A DNA stretch of 64,000 nt, taken from Hydrangea macrophylla (Eukaryota > Streptophyta > Magnoliopsida > Cornales > Hydrangeaceae). The number at the start of each line of letters is the position of its first letter. Position 1 is the stretch's first letter. The stretch covers positions 50,741,155 through 50,805,154 of the forward strand of contig CM066994.1 in assembly GCA_033977485.1 (NCBI GenBank), written 5' to 3'. Shown here piece by piece: positions 1 through 11,650 of the stretch. The notes under the pieces were generated by a model, which was given only the letters and a program-made list of their open reading frames with translations, searched no databases and was not told the origin of the DNA. The position numbers were made by a program, and so were the translations under genes.

Positions 1-1370
1 GTAGACTAAATCAGTGTATTTTCTTCTTGTAGCGCGGTTATATTTTACAAATACCCCCGCTTGTCAGCAATCTTGGAGAAACCTTGTACGAATCTCCGAT
101 AATAGCCAGCCAGACCAAGAAAACTCCTAACTTCTATGGCATTACTCGATATCTTCCAATCTAGCACTGCATCAATCTTTGAAGTATCCACAAAAATTCC
201 TTCTTGGGAGACATGTCCCAAAACATCCTCAAGCCAAAACTCGCACTTGCTGAACTTTGCGCACAAATGATTATCTCTGAGTGTTTGTAATGTAATCTGC
301 ACATACTTCTCGTGTTCTTCTTTGGTCTTAGAATAGATCAAAATATCATCGATAAAGAGACAATGATAAACTAATCCAAGTAGTGCCTGAATACCCTGTT
401 CATCAAATCCATGAACACAGCTGGGGAATTGGTTAACCCGAATAGCATCACAAAGAACTCGTAATGACCGTATCTGGTCCAGAATGCTATCTTCAGCACA
501 TCCTCCGGTCTAACCAAAAGTTGATGGTATCCAGATCTTAAGTCAATCTTTGAAAATATTGTTGCTCATTGAAGTTGATCGAATAAATCATCAATCCTCG
601 ACAGTGGATACTTGTTCTTGATGGTTACTTTGTTCAACTCTCTGTATTCTATGCAGAGTTAAAATGCTCCATCTTTTTTTTCACGAACAACACCGGTGCT
701 CCCCACGGTGATGTGCTAGGATGAACAAAACCCAAATCTTCTATCTCTTGTACTTGCTTCTTCAATTCTCGTATCTCTGTTGGTGCCATTCGGTACGGAG
801 TCTTGGATATTGGGGTGGTACTAGGTACCAACTCTATGCAGAAGTCTATTTCTTGTTGTGGTGCCTTAGATATACCTAAATATATCCTCGAATTCTCATA
901 CCACTGGGATCTCCATGACTAAAATCTCTGGGCTTGTGCCCTCAATGGCAGCCAAGTGACTTGTGAGAAAAGTGTCGCTTGATGGGTTGCACTGAAACCT
1001 AAAGGGTTTGCTTCTAGGTAATGAATAGGTAATCGACTTACTAACACAGTCCAAGTTGGCATGTACTTAGTCAGCTAGTCGATTCCAAGGATAAGGTCAA
1101 ACTTTTTCATCGATAGTACCACCAAGTTATCTATAAGGTCTCTATCCTCTAGGTTAATGGGGCAGTTCTCACACGCTTTACCCAACTTGATAGATAGGGG
1201 ATACGACATTCAGAGCTACGAAAAGGTTCTAAGGTATTAGATCCAAATCTTGAACAGTCCTACTAGCATTGAACGAATTGAATGCACCAACATCAAATAA
1301 AGCTTTTACTCTATTATTGTAAATCGTAAGCGTACCTTCCAGATTCTGGGCCTCTGCATCAAATCCTGTT
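1..1370 (-). pseudogene. gypsy pol remnant: protease and reverse transcriptase
   Basis: Reverse transcriptase is recognisable in two blocks. At 649-831 is the N-terminal block with the gypsy signature PYRMAPTE followed by [11 protein letters not shown]. At 45-341 is the C-terminal block, with the catalytic [10 protein letters not shown] motif reading into it from about 330-350 and then [17 protein letters not shown] and [11 protein letters not shown], typical of the RT-to-RNase H junction. Between them the frame is broken. At about 1240-1320 lies the protease; its active-site triplet reads DVG where the family has DSG, so it should be inactive. It is a pseudogene that would have made the element's replication enzymes. 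Confidence 0.82.
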
Positions 1371-1379
1371 ACCTCTAGA

Positions 1380-2520
1380 ATGATTGCATTCAGATGGGTC
1401 AGAGAATTCTATCCTTGAGCTATAGGTCCATAGTATCCTTGGCGCGGTGCCTTGCGGTCTCAACTCAGGTGGCCTTTCTCACCACAGTTGTAGCAAATGA
1501 TCTCTCTCTAAAAAAGGTCTTTGGGGGAAACGACAATCTTTAGCATAATGGCTGAGTGTGCCATATTTGAAATAGTCTCGTGGATTCCTACCTGTAGCAG
1601 CTAGAGGGGCTGCAGGTCCTTCTATTGGTGCTTTATTCTGAAGTGGTGGGGGTCGTGGTACTGCAACCTGAGTTTGTTGCAGTCTTTGATGAGCATTTTG
1701 GGGTGTCCTCTCTCCAGTCCACGTTTGCTTGTTTCCTTGATAAGGGGCTTGGTTCCTTGGCCCTGGGTTGAACCTTGGTAGAAATCTGTGAGCAAAACTT
1801 ACTTGCCTCTTCTTGTGTATATTTTCCATCTGAACAGTCAACCCCATTAGTGAATTAAATGACTGGTGGACATACACTAATGTGGCCTCTTAAAGTAGCA
1901 GAGACAATCCCTGATGGTATTGCTCATTCTTCTTTGAGGGGGTATCCACCATGTGATAAGTAAAGTGCGACAAATGCTCAAACTGAGTAGTGTACTCATG
2001 CATCGTCATGTTACCTTAAGTTAGCTCCATGAACTCCTTCTTTAAGTTCCTTTCAACTAATGGAAAGTACTTAGTCAAGAACCTTTCCTTAAATGCACCC
2101 CAAGTAAGTCCTCTGACTGCTTCTTCCCTCATAGCTGCTTTTTCTGCTTCCCACGAATCAGCTGCTGATGGGTCAGCTGAAAGGTTGCTAATTGACACTT
2201 CTCCACTTCATTACAGTCGATAGCTCTAAAAATAAGATTCATTTCCCTTAACCACTGTTCGGCTTTTCATGGTTCCATTAATCCATCAAATTTCTCAGGT
2301 CTTAGAGTACAGAAACGTTCTAACAATTCATCTCTAGTCTACTTGGGATATGCACCATGATGGTTATTCCCGTTGTTGTTTCCCCGATTTTCCATATTCC
2401 CTACTATAGCATTAGCTCTTTCAATCCTCCCTACTAGAGCTTCAAGTAGTCCTGTTGGATCTATCTTTGGAGGAATATGATTCGATGGTCCTGCTCCATC
2501 TAGTGTCAGGTGCCATTATG
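1380..2520 (-). pseudogene. gypsy gag remnant with damaged zinc knuckles
   Basis: Two open pieces (2016-2198 and 1479-1877) carry a retrotransposon Gag match: WGAFKERFLTKYFP followed by a leucine-rich capsid-like stretch, then a proline/glutamine-rich linker (about 1600-1760). The first CCHC knuckle reads DYFKYGTLSHYAKDC, keeping only the last cysteine and the histidine. A second knuckle at about 1455-1500 reads CYNCGEKGHLS and is then interrupted by a stop. Stops and frameshifts separate the pieces. Gag would have formed the cytoplasmic particle. Confidence 0.7.
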
Positions 2521-2840
2521 ACCTGAACACTAGTGCATTAACATAAGCACCTTCTGGTAGCTACAAAATCTTTCAATAGGTGGTTCGCATAATAAAATGC
2601 TTAAGAGGATGCCTCACAAATTCAATAAGGAAAATAATTATGGATTGAAAATATCGATAAATAGACTGATATCCAAAATAGAGGCAAGAGTAACATTCTA
2701 GCGATCGAAGGTTTATATAATGTGGTTATATCAAGAACCACCATCGTCCTGTAAATAAGACTAACTTATAGTCTATACTAGCACGAGGTATCTTAGGCTA
2801 AAGAAGAGTAGGACAATCGTCGAGCTCGCCTAAACCTAGA

Positions 2841-2852
2841 GCTTTGATACCA
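2841..2852 (-). other. primer-binding site of the left-edge gypsy element
   Basis: On the minus strand this reads TGGTATCAAAGC, complementary to the 3' end of plant initiator tRNA-Met apart from one base. It lies 12 bases inside the LTR edge, a spacing common in plant gypsy elements. It fixes the orientation and marks 2865 as the inner LTR edge. Confidence 0.7.
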
Positions 2853-2864
2853 CAAAGAAAACTA

Positions 2865-5163
2865 TGTCATGCTCCAGAGTGGCAAAGTAGGGAAATATAA
2901 ATTTCCTGGCTTTGGACTTATGGATACGCGACTAGTTAGAGATATCCTTATTGTCCTCAATAAAATATTAACAGGAAGCATAATAATATTGGGAATGTAT
3001 CTACTTCAAACACATCATAATAGTATTAAACAATACCAAGTCATACGTCAACATTATATTACAGACCTAAAGATTCGAAAGGTAACAAAATAAAAGAAGT
3101 AGTCTTGTGACATCCAGCGTCACGAACTCTGACAATAACATAATATTACATCATAAAAGATAAGATAAACAGAAAGTTAAAAGCACCAATCTTTAACTCG
3201 CAAACCCATAGCAATCCCCATAGTGGTCCTCTCCCGAATACCCATTGTCATTTCTGTTATGGCCCTCATTCAAAATCTTGCCATTTTCGTTGGTGCCTCC
3301 AAGCTAGGCCTCACCTGCTAAACCTGGCATTCCTAGACGTGGAAGGTCTAGCGGCATAAAACGTCGTCAGCTTGAATACAAGTTGAGTGAGCATAAATTC
3401 TTACAAAGCACCGTTAGCAACAGTAAGAAAACTTTACAGTTCATTATTCATTCATCGGCTTGTAACACCTTTTAAGATAATCACCAACCCACAAAGGTAA
3501 AGACACAGACTTTTTATCCCCATTACAATTCCATGGTATAGGACACGCTTTCTTGACAACTATCTCAACCCTCGACATTCAACACAATCCTTTCTCCATC
3601 TCACAAATTATGACAATAGTCGTAAAGCAACCCACTTTGTAGCAGTCAACTCACTTTACAATAGTCAACTCACTTTGTAGTCGTTAACTCACTTTACAAC
3701 TGATAAGTCACTTTACAGCCAATAGCTCACTTTACAGCCAATAACTCACTATATAGTCATTAAACATTAATCATCCCATCACCCTTTACTGCAAACGTAT
3801 GCCACACCCGCATATGTCCAACATCCTTATTGTTGACATATGATCCAAATATTAATAACCAATAGGACTCCCACAACCTTGATAGATTTTTCAAAGACGC
3901 ATAAACAAATGCTTAGACCGACATCAAGGAAACTGATCCAAGTACAAGTGTTTACTATGCGTAGAATAGCAAATCAGTCGTAGAGTTATTTATAAGTTTC
4001 GATCTTATTACACGTAGATTATTCTCATTATTAAAGTCAGTGTATCACGAAAAACGTTGTCATTCCAAGTCAAGACTAATACTCAAGTCAACACATATGA
4101 ATGGCTAACAACTTAGCAAATACTTTACGTGCGTGTGTGTCCAAGTGAACATGCAGAATCTAAAGTCGAAGTCATCACAATTATATAACAAAAATCTCAA
4201 GAAATCATAACAAAATCATAAACTTAACAAAACTTGAAGGCTCAAGCGCTCAAGGAGCTCGAGCGCTCCCACTGAGCTCGAGTGCTCGGGTTATTGCAGT
4301 AAAATAGTTTCTAGGAAAAAACTCACATGCATGCACAAAATTCAAGTTAGATCCTCTTGAATGTTAAGGAAAACATTGTAAAAATAGTTTCTATAATTAT
4401 CTAAGTGAAAATTCATGTTCATACATGCTTAGGACTTGTTTGGATGATCATAAAAGTTACTAATTCATGAAAAAAGAGCTAGATGCTTCTTTGCTTCAAG
4501 AACAAGAGTTATAACCACCATGGATCACATGTATGTGCAAGAAATCATGTAAGGACTGATTCTATAGGTCTCTAAGTGAGAAGCTATACTCACAAATACT
4601 TAGATGATGATCAACATGCAAATTTGTTGAGAAAGAACTTGAAATTGAACTAGTAGAGCTTCAATTCCTCCAAGTTCCTCTTGATTCCTTTTGATCCTTC
4701 TTGTGACAGCTCCTAGAATGTCAAATGTATGATATGTGTATGTCTAGATGTATAGATGAAGCCATGCAAGTGAATATGGAAGTGTGAATGGGTGTTTGTA
4801 TGTATGATCTCTCAAAATTTTCTCTCAAGGAACCCTCTCTCTGGAACTCTGGTTTTCCAGCGAAGTAAATGCTGAGAATGGATGAGTATTTATAGAATTT
4901 TGGAAATCCAGGGGCAAAGTAGTCATTTTACCCATTTTTAGGCTCGAGTGCTCAGGGCTCGGGCGCTCCAAAGGTCCAAGCGCTCGGGTCAGCCTTTTTA
5001 ACAAAGCTTCCCCAAGGTCTCAACATACAACTTAAACATACATATACATCATATAGAACAAACAAAGAATAAAAAAACAGATCTTGTTATGAATATAACC
5101 GAGAGTATTACAAAGAGAAATACAAAAATTTGAGAAATTAGATAGGAAAATACAGGTGCTACA
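2865..5163 (-). repeat. 5' LTR of the left-edge gypsy element (about 2.3 kb)
   Basis: The block starts TGTCATGC and ends GTGCTACA on the plus strand, so it has TG...CA ends and a short imperfect terminal inverted repeat. It is bounded inside by the primer site and outside by an unrelated copia fragment. It holds no convincing gene; the short open frame at 2869-3093 has no recognisable domain. It contains a tandem repeat at 3633-3765 and two clusters of GCTCGAGCGCTC-like motifs (about 4240-4285 and 4940-4995). The partner LTR is outside the window, so the edges rest on structure alone. Confidence 0.6.
3633..3765. repeat. short tandem repeat (about 20 bp unit) in the gypsy LTR
   Basis: Six or seven imperfect copies of a unit containing AACTCACTTTACA with variable spacers lie head to tail. 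They are inside the LTR and non-coding. Confidence 0.6.
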
Positions 5164-5700
5164 CTTTCAAATGATCTTAGTGAATTGAAATCACAAAATG
5201 AGTTTTTGAGAAAAGAAAATGAAATGCTTTCTTCAAGAAAAATTCCTACAAATGACTTTAAAAAGGAAAATGTTGAGTTGAAGACTTGACCAAAACTTTA
5301 GTAAAATTCATTCATGGAGAGCAAATTTTGACATGCTTTTTGGAAAACAAAGTGGCGTTTTTGATAAAGTCAGTTTGGGTTTCAATCTCACCTAAAAGGA
5401 AAAGAAATACAACAATTTCTTCACTAGCATTGCATCAACTAGCTCAAGCTCTTCAAACAATCCTCATCAAAATATTTCTCAAAGGGATCCACTTCAACCA
5501 ATTTTAATCCTTATATAACTTGTCATTATTGCATGAGAAAGGGGCATGTGAGCTACAAATGTCCAAATAGGAGAAAGATCAACATGGTTTGGATTGAGAA
5601 GGGAACCATACCTCTCTTTGCTAACAAAAGTGGACCCAATGAATATTTGGGTACCAAAGAGGATCACTTAAACTTGTTTTATAGGAATGCTTAAAGTCCT
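5164..5700 (+). pseudogene. copia gag C-terminal fragment with CCHC knuckle
   Basis: The start is a glutamate/lysine-rich coiled-coil-like stretch (ELKSQNEFLRKENEML), followed after stops and frameshifts by a remnant of the conserved KF-G-E-L--LL gag motif (5286-5400). The zinc knuckle CHYCMRKGHVSYKC lies at about 5521-5562 with all four metal ligands (C-x2-C-x4-H-x4-C), then a basic segment. It is the nucleocapsid end of gag. Confidence 0.75.
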
Positions 5701-5704
5701 AAAG

Positions 5705-7275
5705 CAAGGATAGATGGTTCTTGGATAGTGGATGTTCTAGACACATGACCAGAGACAAATCCAAGTTCTACTCTCTATCTCTTCGAAGGATGGTAGAAAT
5801 GTCACCTTTGGAAACAACTCCAAAGGAAAAATCATTGGTATAGGTAATGTTGGTAAGAACTCCTCTCTAACTATTTGAAAATGTGCTCTTAGTTGATGGA
5901 CTTAGACATAACTTGATGAGCATTAGTCAATTATGTGATAGAGGTTTTGAGGTTGATTTTGAATTAAACTATTGCATGATTATGAATGCCAAAGATGGCA
6001 AAGTGTTATTCATAGCATATCTTGATGAAAATGTCTATACTATTGATTTGATGACATATTTTCACAAGATGTTAAACTCTTTGCCGTTTTGAATGAAACT
6101 AGTTGGCTTTGGCATAGACGATTAGGATATGCTAGTATGGATCTCCTTTCAAATATATCAAAGAATGATTTGGGTAAAGGGTTTATCGAAAACAAAATTT
6201 GTTAAGGACAAGATTTGTGATGCTTGTCAACTTGGAAAATAAACAAAAACTTCTTTCTACAAGAAAAAAAGAGATCTCCACTATTAGGCCTCTTGAATTG
6301 CTTCATATGGATTTATTTGGTCCTAATCGTGTAGCTAGTGTGAGTGGCAAGTGTATGTATTTGTAATTGTTGATGATTACTCTAGATATACATGGGTTAT
6401 ATTTCTTGCTCATAAAGACGAGTCTTATTCCAACTTTGTCAAGTTTTGCAACAGTGTTCAAAATGAAAAAGGGTATGCAATCAACAATTTTAGAAGTGAG
6501 ATAGAAAGAGAGTTTGACAATAAAGGTATTTCAAATTTTTGTGATGAAAATGGTTTTGGACATAACTTTCGGCACCAAGAACTCCTCAACAAAATGGTGT
6601 AGTTGAAAGGAAAAATAGATCACTTCAAGAGATGGCTAGAACTTTATTGAATGAACACTCTTTACCTCAATATTTTTGGGCCAAGGCCACTAGCACTTCA
6701 TGTCATGTTATTAATCGTGTTTTTGTTAGAAATTATCTTGGTAAAATTCCCTAAAAACTTTGGAAGGATAGAAAACCTAATATCGGTTACTTTAGAGTCT
6801 TTGGTAGTGTTTCATTTTGAATAATAAGGATAACTTAGGTAAGTTTGATGCTAAGTCGGATGAGAGTATCTTCTTAGGTTATTCATAAATAAGCAAGGCA
6901 TATAGAGTTTTTTTTAATAAGAGAAACTTAGTTGTAGAAGAATCCATGCATGTAGCATTTGATGAAGCCAATCCCTTTAGAAGAAAGGATGATGATGATG
7001 ATATTGTTGTTTTAGAAAGAAAAAAAAGTGTAGAAGGTTTAAATATAGCTAGTACCTCAAATAGTTTACCTTTTGAAGGTCCTAAGATCGAGTCCCTTAC
7101 TCTTTTAGAACCTCCTAGAGATAACCATAGAGATGACCTCCCTAGAGATTGGAAGATTGTTCTTAGTCACCTCATAGAACAAATCATAGGTGACCCCAGT
7201 CAAGAAATAGCAGCTAGATCATCTCTTAAAAAAAATTTGCAAGAACTTAGCTTTCCTATCTCTAATAGAACCTAA
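5705..7275 (+). pseudogene. copia pol fragment: protease and integrase
   Basis: The protease active site is intact at about 5720-5765 (WFLDSGCSRHMTRDKSK). A GAG-pre-integrase block follows (LLVDGLRHNLMSISQLCDRGF at 5883; WLWHRRLG near 6103). The integrase core has HMDLFGP (about 6306), FVIVDDYSRYTWV (6357-6395) and RTPQQNGVVERKNRSL (about 6575-6625). A linker region (6946-7275) ends where reverse transcriptase should begin. At least five in-frame stops or shifts are visible, so it is non-functional. Confidence 0.8.
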
Positions 7276-7290
7276 AAACTGCCACTGCGT

Positions 7291-7655
7291 AAAAATTATT
7301 TTGGGAACGTTACTAATGATTTGGAATTAGCTCCATATGTAGTTATCTGTATCTAGAATATTATAAAACTAAAATATATATATATATATATAATAAATAG
7401 AAACCTATGAATTAGTCCTCTATTTGGCTCTGAAAATAGATTATGTCCAATTTGATTTGGGTGATATGAAATTGAACCTTTGATTTAAAAGAACATTAAT
7501 AATTAGTCCTTCCCCAAATATTCTGATATTCAATTTTGACGAATTTGCCCTTAGATGGTTATTTGTTGTATTTATTTTGAAAGTATACTATTAATAGAGA
7601 GCATTATATGCAGTGCTGATTTGTAGGCTTGATATAGAAGTGATAACGATTAATT
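7291..7655. other. AT-rich gap without recognisable genes
   Basis: This stretch lies between the copia fragment and the GRF gene. It holds a short (TA)n tract at about 7374-7391 and nothing coding. It may include the promoter and 5' leader of the GRF gene, but no clear TATA box position can be defended. Confidence 0.4.
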
Positions 7656-7682
7656 GTGCTAGTGATGTATTTTGATAGATCA

Positions 7683-8067
7683 ATGTCTTCATCAAGTAAT
7701 AAAGCCCCTCCATTGAATTATGTGAAAGTACCATTAAATAAGTGTTTGTGTGGAAGAGTAGCAATATTGAAAACTTCACAAAAAGAATGGAGCAAGGATT
7801 GTTTGTTTTACTCATGCCCGGGATATCTAGTATGGCTTAATTCTTTGAATGGATTGCATTACTAATTATATGTTGTTTTTTATAAGGTTTCTTTATATTA
7901 AAAACTTGTTTCATTCATAGGATCACAAACAACCAATCATTTTCTTTCTATGGTGCGAAGACAACAGTAAAAACGACGTTGAGGCTGATGCAACTTCATC
8001 AAAGTGTGATGTCAACGAAATGAAAGACTTTCGACATGAAGTGAAGACAACAATACAACATGCATAA
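7683..8067 (+). CDS. Small GRF-type zinc-finger protein (two exons)
   Basis: Proposed exons are 7683-7829 and 7921-8067, joined by a 91 bp intron with GT (7830) and AG (7919-7920), both phase 0, giving about 97 residues. The first exon has a serine-rich start (MSSSSNKAPP), then CLCGRVAILKTS and FYSCP. The second continues with IIFFLWCEDN. Together these follow the zf-GRF pattern C-x-CG ... TS ... F--CP ... C-FF-W-D, except that the last cysteine position appears to be isoleucine. Plant genomes hold many small GRF proteins of this layout, thought to bind nucleic acid; no specific role is known. The missing ligand leaves open that it is a decayed copy. Start chosen at the serine-rich methionine rather than the in-frame one at 7656. 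Confidence 0.55.
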
Positions 8068-8357
8068 AATCAAATGTGTGTTGAAATCAAAAAAATGGGT
8101 AATAAGCTCTTTTTGAAATATGTGCTTTGATGTTTTTATTAGGAAAACAAATGTAGTTTCTTTCCGTTTGAGAACTTCTCTTTATTTTAGTTTTTTTGTA
8201 ATTTTCCATGTAAGGAATCAATGAACACTTGTGTAAGGATTTGTGCCTAAATGTTTTCTATAATAGTCATGTTATGAATTTGGGTTTTTTGTTGCAAGTG
8301 TCATGTTACCAAGTCGTACCAAACATCCAATACAATTCAAATAAATAAAAACAATCT

Positions 8358-8500
8358 ATTTTTTTTTTTAGCAACAAGTCAAATTGTATTAGTAAAGCCA
8401 CAGGCCAAAATGAAAGTTACACCCTAATATGGAGATACACATATCAACAAAACAAAACATCCCAAACATACCACTCCCACAAATTGTAAGAAAACACGAG
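8358..8500 (-). mobile_element. Possible 5'-truncated LINE tail
   Basis: On the minus strand the sequence reads through a phrase typical of the 3' end of plant L1-type LINEs (GCCTGTGGCTTTACTAATAC, then TTGTTGCT) and ends in an A tract (T run at about 8359-8370 on the plus strand). The upstream limit and target duplication were not found. It is a weak call. Confidence 0.35.
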
Positions 8501-8579
8501 ACTGAGACCTAAACAAAATGCCCCTCACACAAGCACAAGCACAACCAAACTTACTGCTAAAAACCATAGCATAGCCAAC

Positions 8580-8872
8580 AGACATCAAATAAAGTCATAC
8601 TAAACGCTTCCAAACTATCAAATAAAGTCATACTAAATGCTTTCAAACCATCAAATACAGTCATAGTCAAATTCATGAACCCATCACATAAAGTCATAAT
8701 AATCAAAGTTTCCTCTTATTCCCAAATTTGGATGAAATGCAAGACTTGGGGACATTCCTACATTCGGCTCTTGAAATGCACATTCGGCTCTTGAAATGTA
8801 AGACTTGAGTCTATTCCCACATTTGGCGGTTGAAATGTAAGACTTCCTTGAATGCTCATTCGGCTCTCTTGT
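8580..8872. repeat. Two short tandem repeats downstream of the FAR1-related gene
   Basis: At 8584-8700 a 33-37 bp unit containing ATCAAATAAAGTCATACTAA recurs three to four times. At 8755-8872 a unit containing ATTCGGCTCTTGAAATGTAA recurs three to four times imperfectly. Neither is coding; the short open frame across 8684-8878 is a by-product of the repeat. Confidence 0.6.
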
Positions 8873-9621
8873 GTACAATGCTTGTTCCTGTTCTCGTCAT
8901 AGCCCTAAAAATAAATGCAAAATGCAAAGTAAATATTACAATGACCTTATTTTAATGAAAAACTTTAATATTAATATATTAATATTGTCAAACCTTTGCA
9001 CTTGTCGATGCTTTTGTTTGTTTTTTTTTGGCTTTTGATTGTTTCTTAACAGCTTTATCAACATTGCCCACTTTCCTTTTACTTGGCGGTCGCCCCTTAC
9101 TACGAGTAACAAATGGATCAAATATATTCGCGCTCTCTTTTGTTAGTACGATACCATCTCCATGTGAAGTTGATTTACGCGAATGATTAGTAAAAATGGA
9201 TATATTGCTTCCACAAATTGCAGCCTTCTCTTTGTATCCCTCTTTCATTTGTTGTAGTTGTGCAATCACCTCATCACACCAAGCTTCAAATTCCGCAGCC
9301 ACTTCACCCAACTCATAGAAAATATTACACATTTTATCATAACGTCGTGCCTCTGGTCTATCCGCCCAGTTGTCATAACTGATCCGAATCTTGATGTGTC
9401 TCTTTTTGATATTCTTACTCCATCTTAGTAGAATGTACTTGGCGGGCACTTCATCATAAATGTCAATATCATTGTACACCATAAGTTGATGCCTACACAT
9501 TATTCCTCTGAACTCAAACAATCAGCAATTACAATTCACTTCCTGTGTATTATCATAAAAAATTAGCTTGAAAGTTGCAGACCGATGACCATCTCCAAAA
9601 CGATCCCGTTCACGTACTTCA

Positions 9622-10245
9622 TGATGATGCCGAAAATTGGTAAGAGTAAAGTAGAGCAATTTAAGGAGAGAGAGAGTGAGAGACTAGTTTTTTTGTATGT
9701 GGTTCGACCCTATTAATGAAGGTACCTACGTCCACGGGTGTGTCTGAGCACGTTCATTATACTGTAAAAGAGCCGGGGGCCTGTGGTGAACCAACAAGTC
9801 TGGAGCTACCGTAGGCCGGCCGGGCATGTAGATGAATGTTATAGAGGTGCTATCTAGACTAAAAAGTCAGCCCCTTCAATGGGGGGTGAGAGGTCTCTTT
9901 TATATATGCAAGAGACCTACTCTTACATGGATAAGGAAATATAATCCAATTGATATAGATTGGCATTAATTGTGGGGGTTTCCTAATTGGATTAGGAAAT
10001 AGTTTGCACTTTCCATTAGTCTTCTATCTTGAGTAGGAAACTGCCTATAATGCTCGGGATCATGCTTGTGGGCCCGAATGAGCTGTTCCCGCGGTGGGGT
10101 GTGCCTGTGCGGTCTTCCCGACCTGTTGGTCGGGTCATGGATAAACCGCTCGGGAGGCACCAGGTGGACCAAACTGCTCAGGATGATGCTTGTTAGTAGT
10201 TGCAGAATAGAACCGATCGGGCATGGGCTAATTTTGGGTGTATCA
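9622..10245 (-). repeat. 3' LTR of element I
   Basis: This is 624 bp, the same length as its partner at 12922-13545 and nearly identical by eye. Immediately inside it (10246-10270) the minus strand reads a purine-rich tract, GGAAATGGGGTGCAAC, which is the plus-strand priming site. An internal GAGAGAGAGTGAGAG run sits near its left end. Confidence 0.9.
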
Positions 10246-11094
10246 GTTGCACCCCATTTCCAAGGTTAGTTGGATGCTATATCAGGGCAAGTTTGGAAAT
10301 CAGTTTGATATTACTTGCCATAGTTTGAGTGCTTGGGGAAGCTGCCTCGGGGCTTCTGAGCCTGGTGAGTCCTCAGAAACTGGCTGAGAGTTGAGACCCA
10401 GCCTAGCTCGAGACCTTTAGGTGCTCGGGAATTGACCGAGAGTTGAGACCCGGCCTAATTCGGAGTCTTTGAATGCTCGGGAAGTGATCGAGAGTTGAGA
10501 CTCGGCCTACTTTGGAGTCTTTTTTGCTTGAGTTAGCCTCCAGGATGGTTATCTTCTGCCCGTAAACCTTCGTCAAGGTTGTGGGTAGAAAAATTTTACC
10601 ATGTTGGAAAAGCTGACCTAAAGCGTATTTCTTTAGGGTCCTTTTATGTTAACTCCCCAGGATGGTTGTCTTCCGCCCAGCCAGCCTTCGTCAAGACTGT
10701 TGGGAGAAGAATTTGACCATGTTGGTGGAGCCGACCTAAATCATGTTGCTTTAGGGTCTTTTCTCTCCTCTATCGTCGGCCAACCTAAGAGATTTTAGTC
10801 ACCTCTATCGTCGGTTTGGACCTAAGTGGAGTTAATGCCTCTGCGTATTGTAGGTGCTCGGGTTGTCCAAGATTTTGACTTGGTTATCCGCGAGGCCTGT
10901 AGATACCCGGTGTGATTGCCTATTTAGTTCACTGCGCCGTCTTGCCCCCCAAGCTTTCGCTAAGACGAGGGTCTTACAGAGGCTATGATTGTAGGTAACC
11001 GACCTGGAATATGGTGGTTGCAGGGTCTTTTGAAGCTTGCCATCATCAGCCACCTAGGGGGTTTGCCTCCATCGTCGGTTGGACCTAAGCGAAG

Positions 11095-11310
11095 CTTGTG
11101 CCTCGGGGTTAGGCCCGAGGTCTTTATATGCCTCGGGGTTAGGCCCGAGGTCTTTATATGCCTCAGGGTTAGGCCCGAGGTTTTTGGATGCCTAGGTTCG
11201 GAGTCCAAGGTCTTTTTAGTGCTTCGGGGTTAGGCCCGAGGTCTTTGGATGCCTTGGGGTTAGGCCCGAGGACTTTGTACGCCTCGGGGTTAGGCCCGAG
11301 GTCTTTGTAT
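11095..11310. repeat. 30 bp minisatellite inside element I
   Basis: About seven head-to-tail copies of a unit built on GGGGTTAGGCCCGAGGTCTT occur, the first three almost exact. Each unit contains an inverted pair (CCTCGG ... CCGAGG) able to form a small hairpin. Element J carries two to three shorter copies at about 37895-37960. Confidence 0.85.
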
Positions 11311-11379
11311 GAGCTCTCTAATAATCGGTGGAGCCTCATGTGGTGATCCGACAAGTATCACTGTAGTCAGGCTCATCTA

Positions 11380-11650
11380 GAATGATGGAGACTGGGGGTC
11401 GGATCAGGATCGTCGGGCTCCTAATTTCTCTATGCTGGAGGCAAAGTCGGAACTGCTTGATCCTGACCGATGTAAACTGGAGGTCGGGTCAGAACTGCTG
11501 GACCCAACCTACTGTAAGCTGGAGGTCAGGTTGGGACTGCCGGACTTAGACCGCTGAGAACTGGAGGTCGGGTCGGGAGTGCTAGACCCAGCCTGCTGTG
11601 AGTTGGAGGCCGGGTCGGGGCTGCCTGACCTGGACTGTTGTGAACTGGAA
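11380..11650 (-). repeat. 42 bp coding minisatellite, Ser/Pro-rich gag tail of element I
   Basis: About six imperfect copies of a unit containing CTGGAGGTCGGGTCGGG occur. On the minus strand they encode repeated Ser-x-Ser-Pro-Asp-Pro-like segments at the end of gag. Element J has the same array at 38030-38215. Confidence 0.7.

Larger units (their letters stand above)
1..5163 (-). mobile_element. Ty3/gypsy LTR retrotransposon, degraded, cut by left window edge
   Basis: Reading right to left on the minus strand the order is 5' LTR (2865-5163), primer-binding site (about 2841-2852), leader, gag, protease and reverse transcriptase, which is the Ty3/gypsy order. The element continues beyond base 1, so RNase H, integrase and the 3' LTR are not visible. 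The coding part is broken by many stops and frameshifts and the protease active site is altered, so it is a fossil. The 2.3 kb LTR and tRNA-Met-type primer site fit a plant chromovirus, but without integrase and chromodomain the lineage cannot be fixed. Confidence 0.85.
5164..7290 (+). mobile_element. Ty1/copia (SIRE/Maximus-like) fragment, truncated at both ends
   Basis: A plus-strand copia polyprotein fragment begins in the C-terminal part of gag and stops after the integrase and linker, before any reverse transcriptase. No LTR is present on either side. The asparagine/lysine-rich coiled-coil gag tail, the CHYCMRKGHVSYKC knuckle and the integrase style resemble the SIRE/Maximus group. Several stops and frameshifts are present. 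Its left edge abuts the gypsy LTR directly; whether that junction is an insertion or a rearrangement cannot be told. Confidence 0.8.

Noticed and set aside
2869..3093. 74-residue plus-strand frame
   Set aside because: It lies within the gypsy LTR, has no domain and is on the opposite strand to the element.
11095..11310. Regular repeats that might suggest a CRISPR array
   Set aside because: The units are contiguous with no unique spacers, in a plant retrotransposon.
10960..11354. Overlapping frames rich in Pro-Arg-His or Leu-Gly-Val repeats
   Set aside because: All derive from the 30 bp minisatellite; none has a conserved domain.
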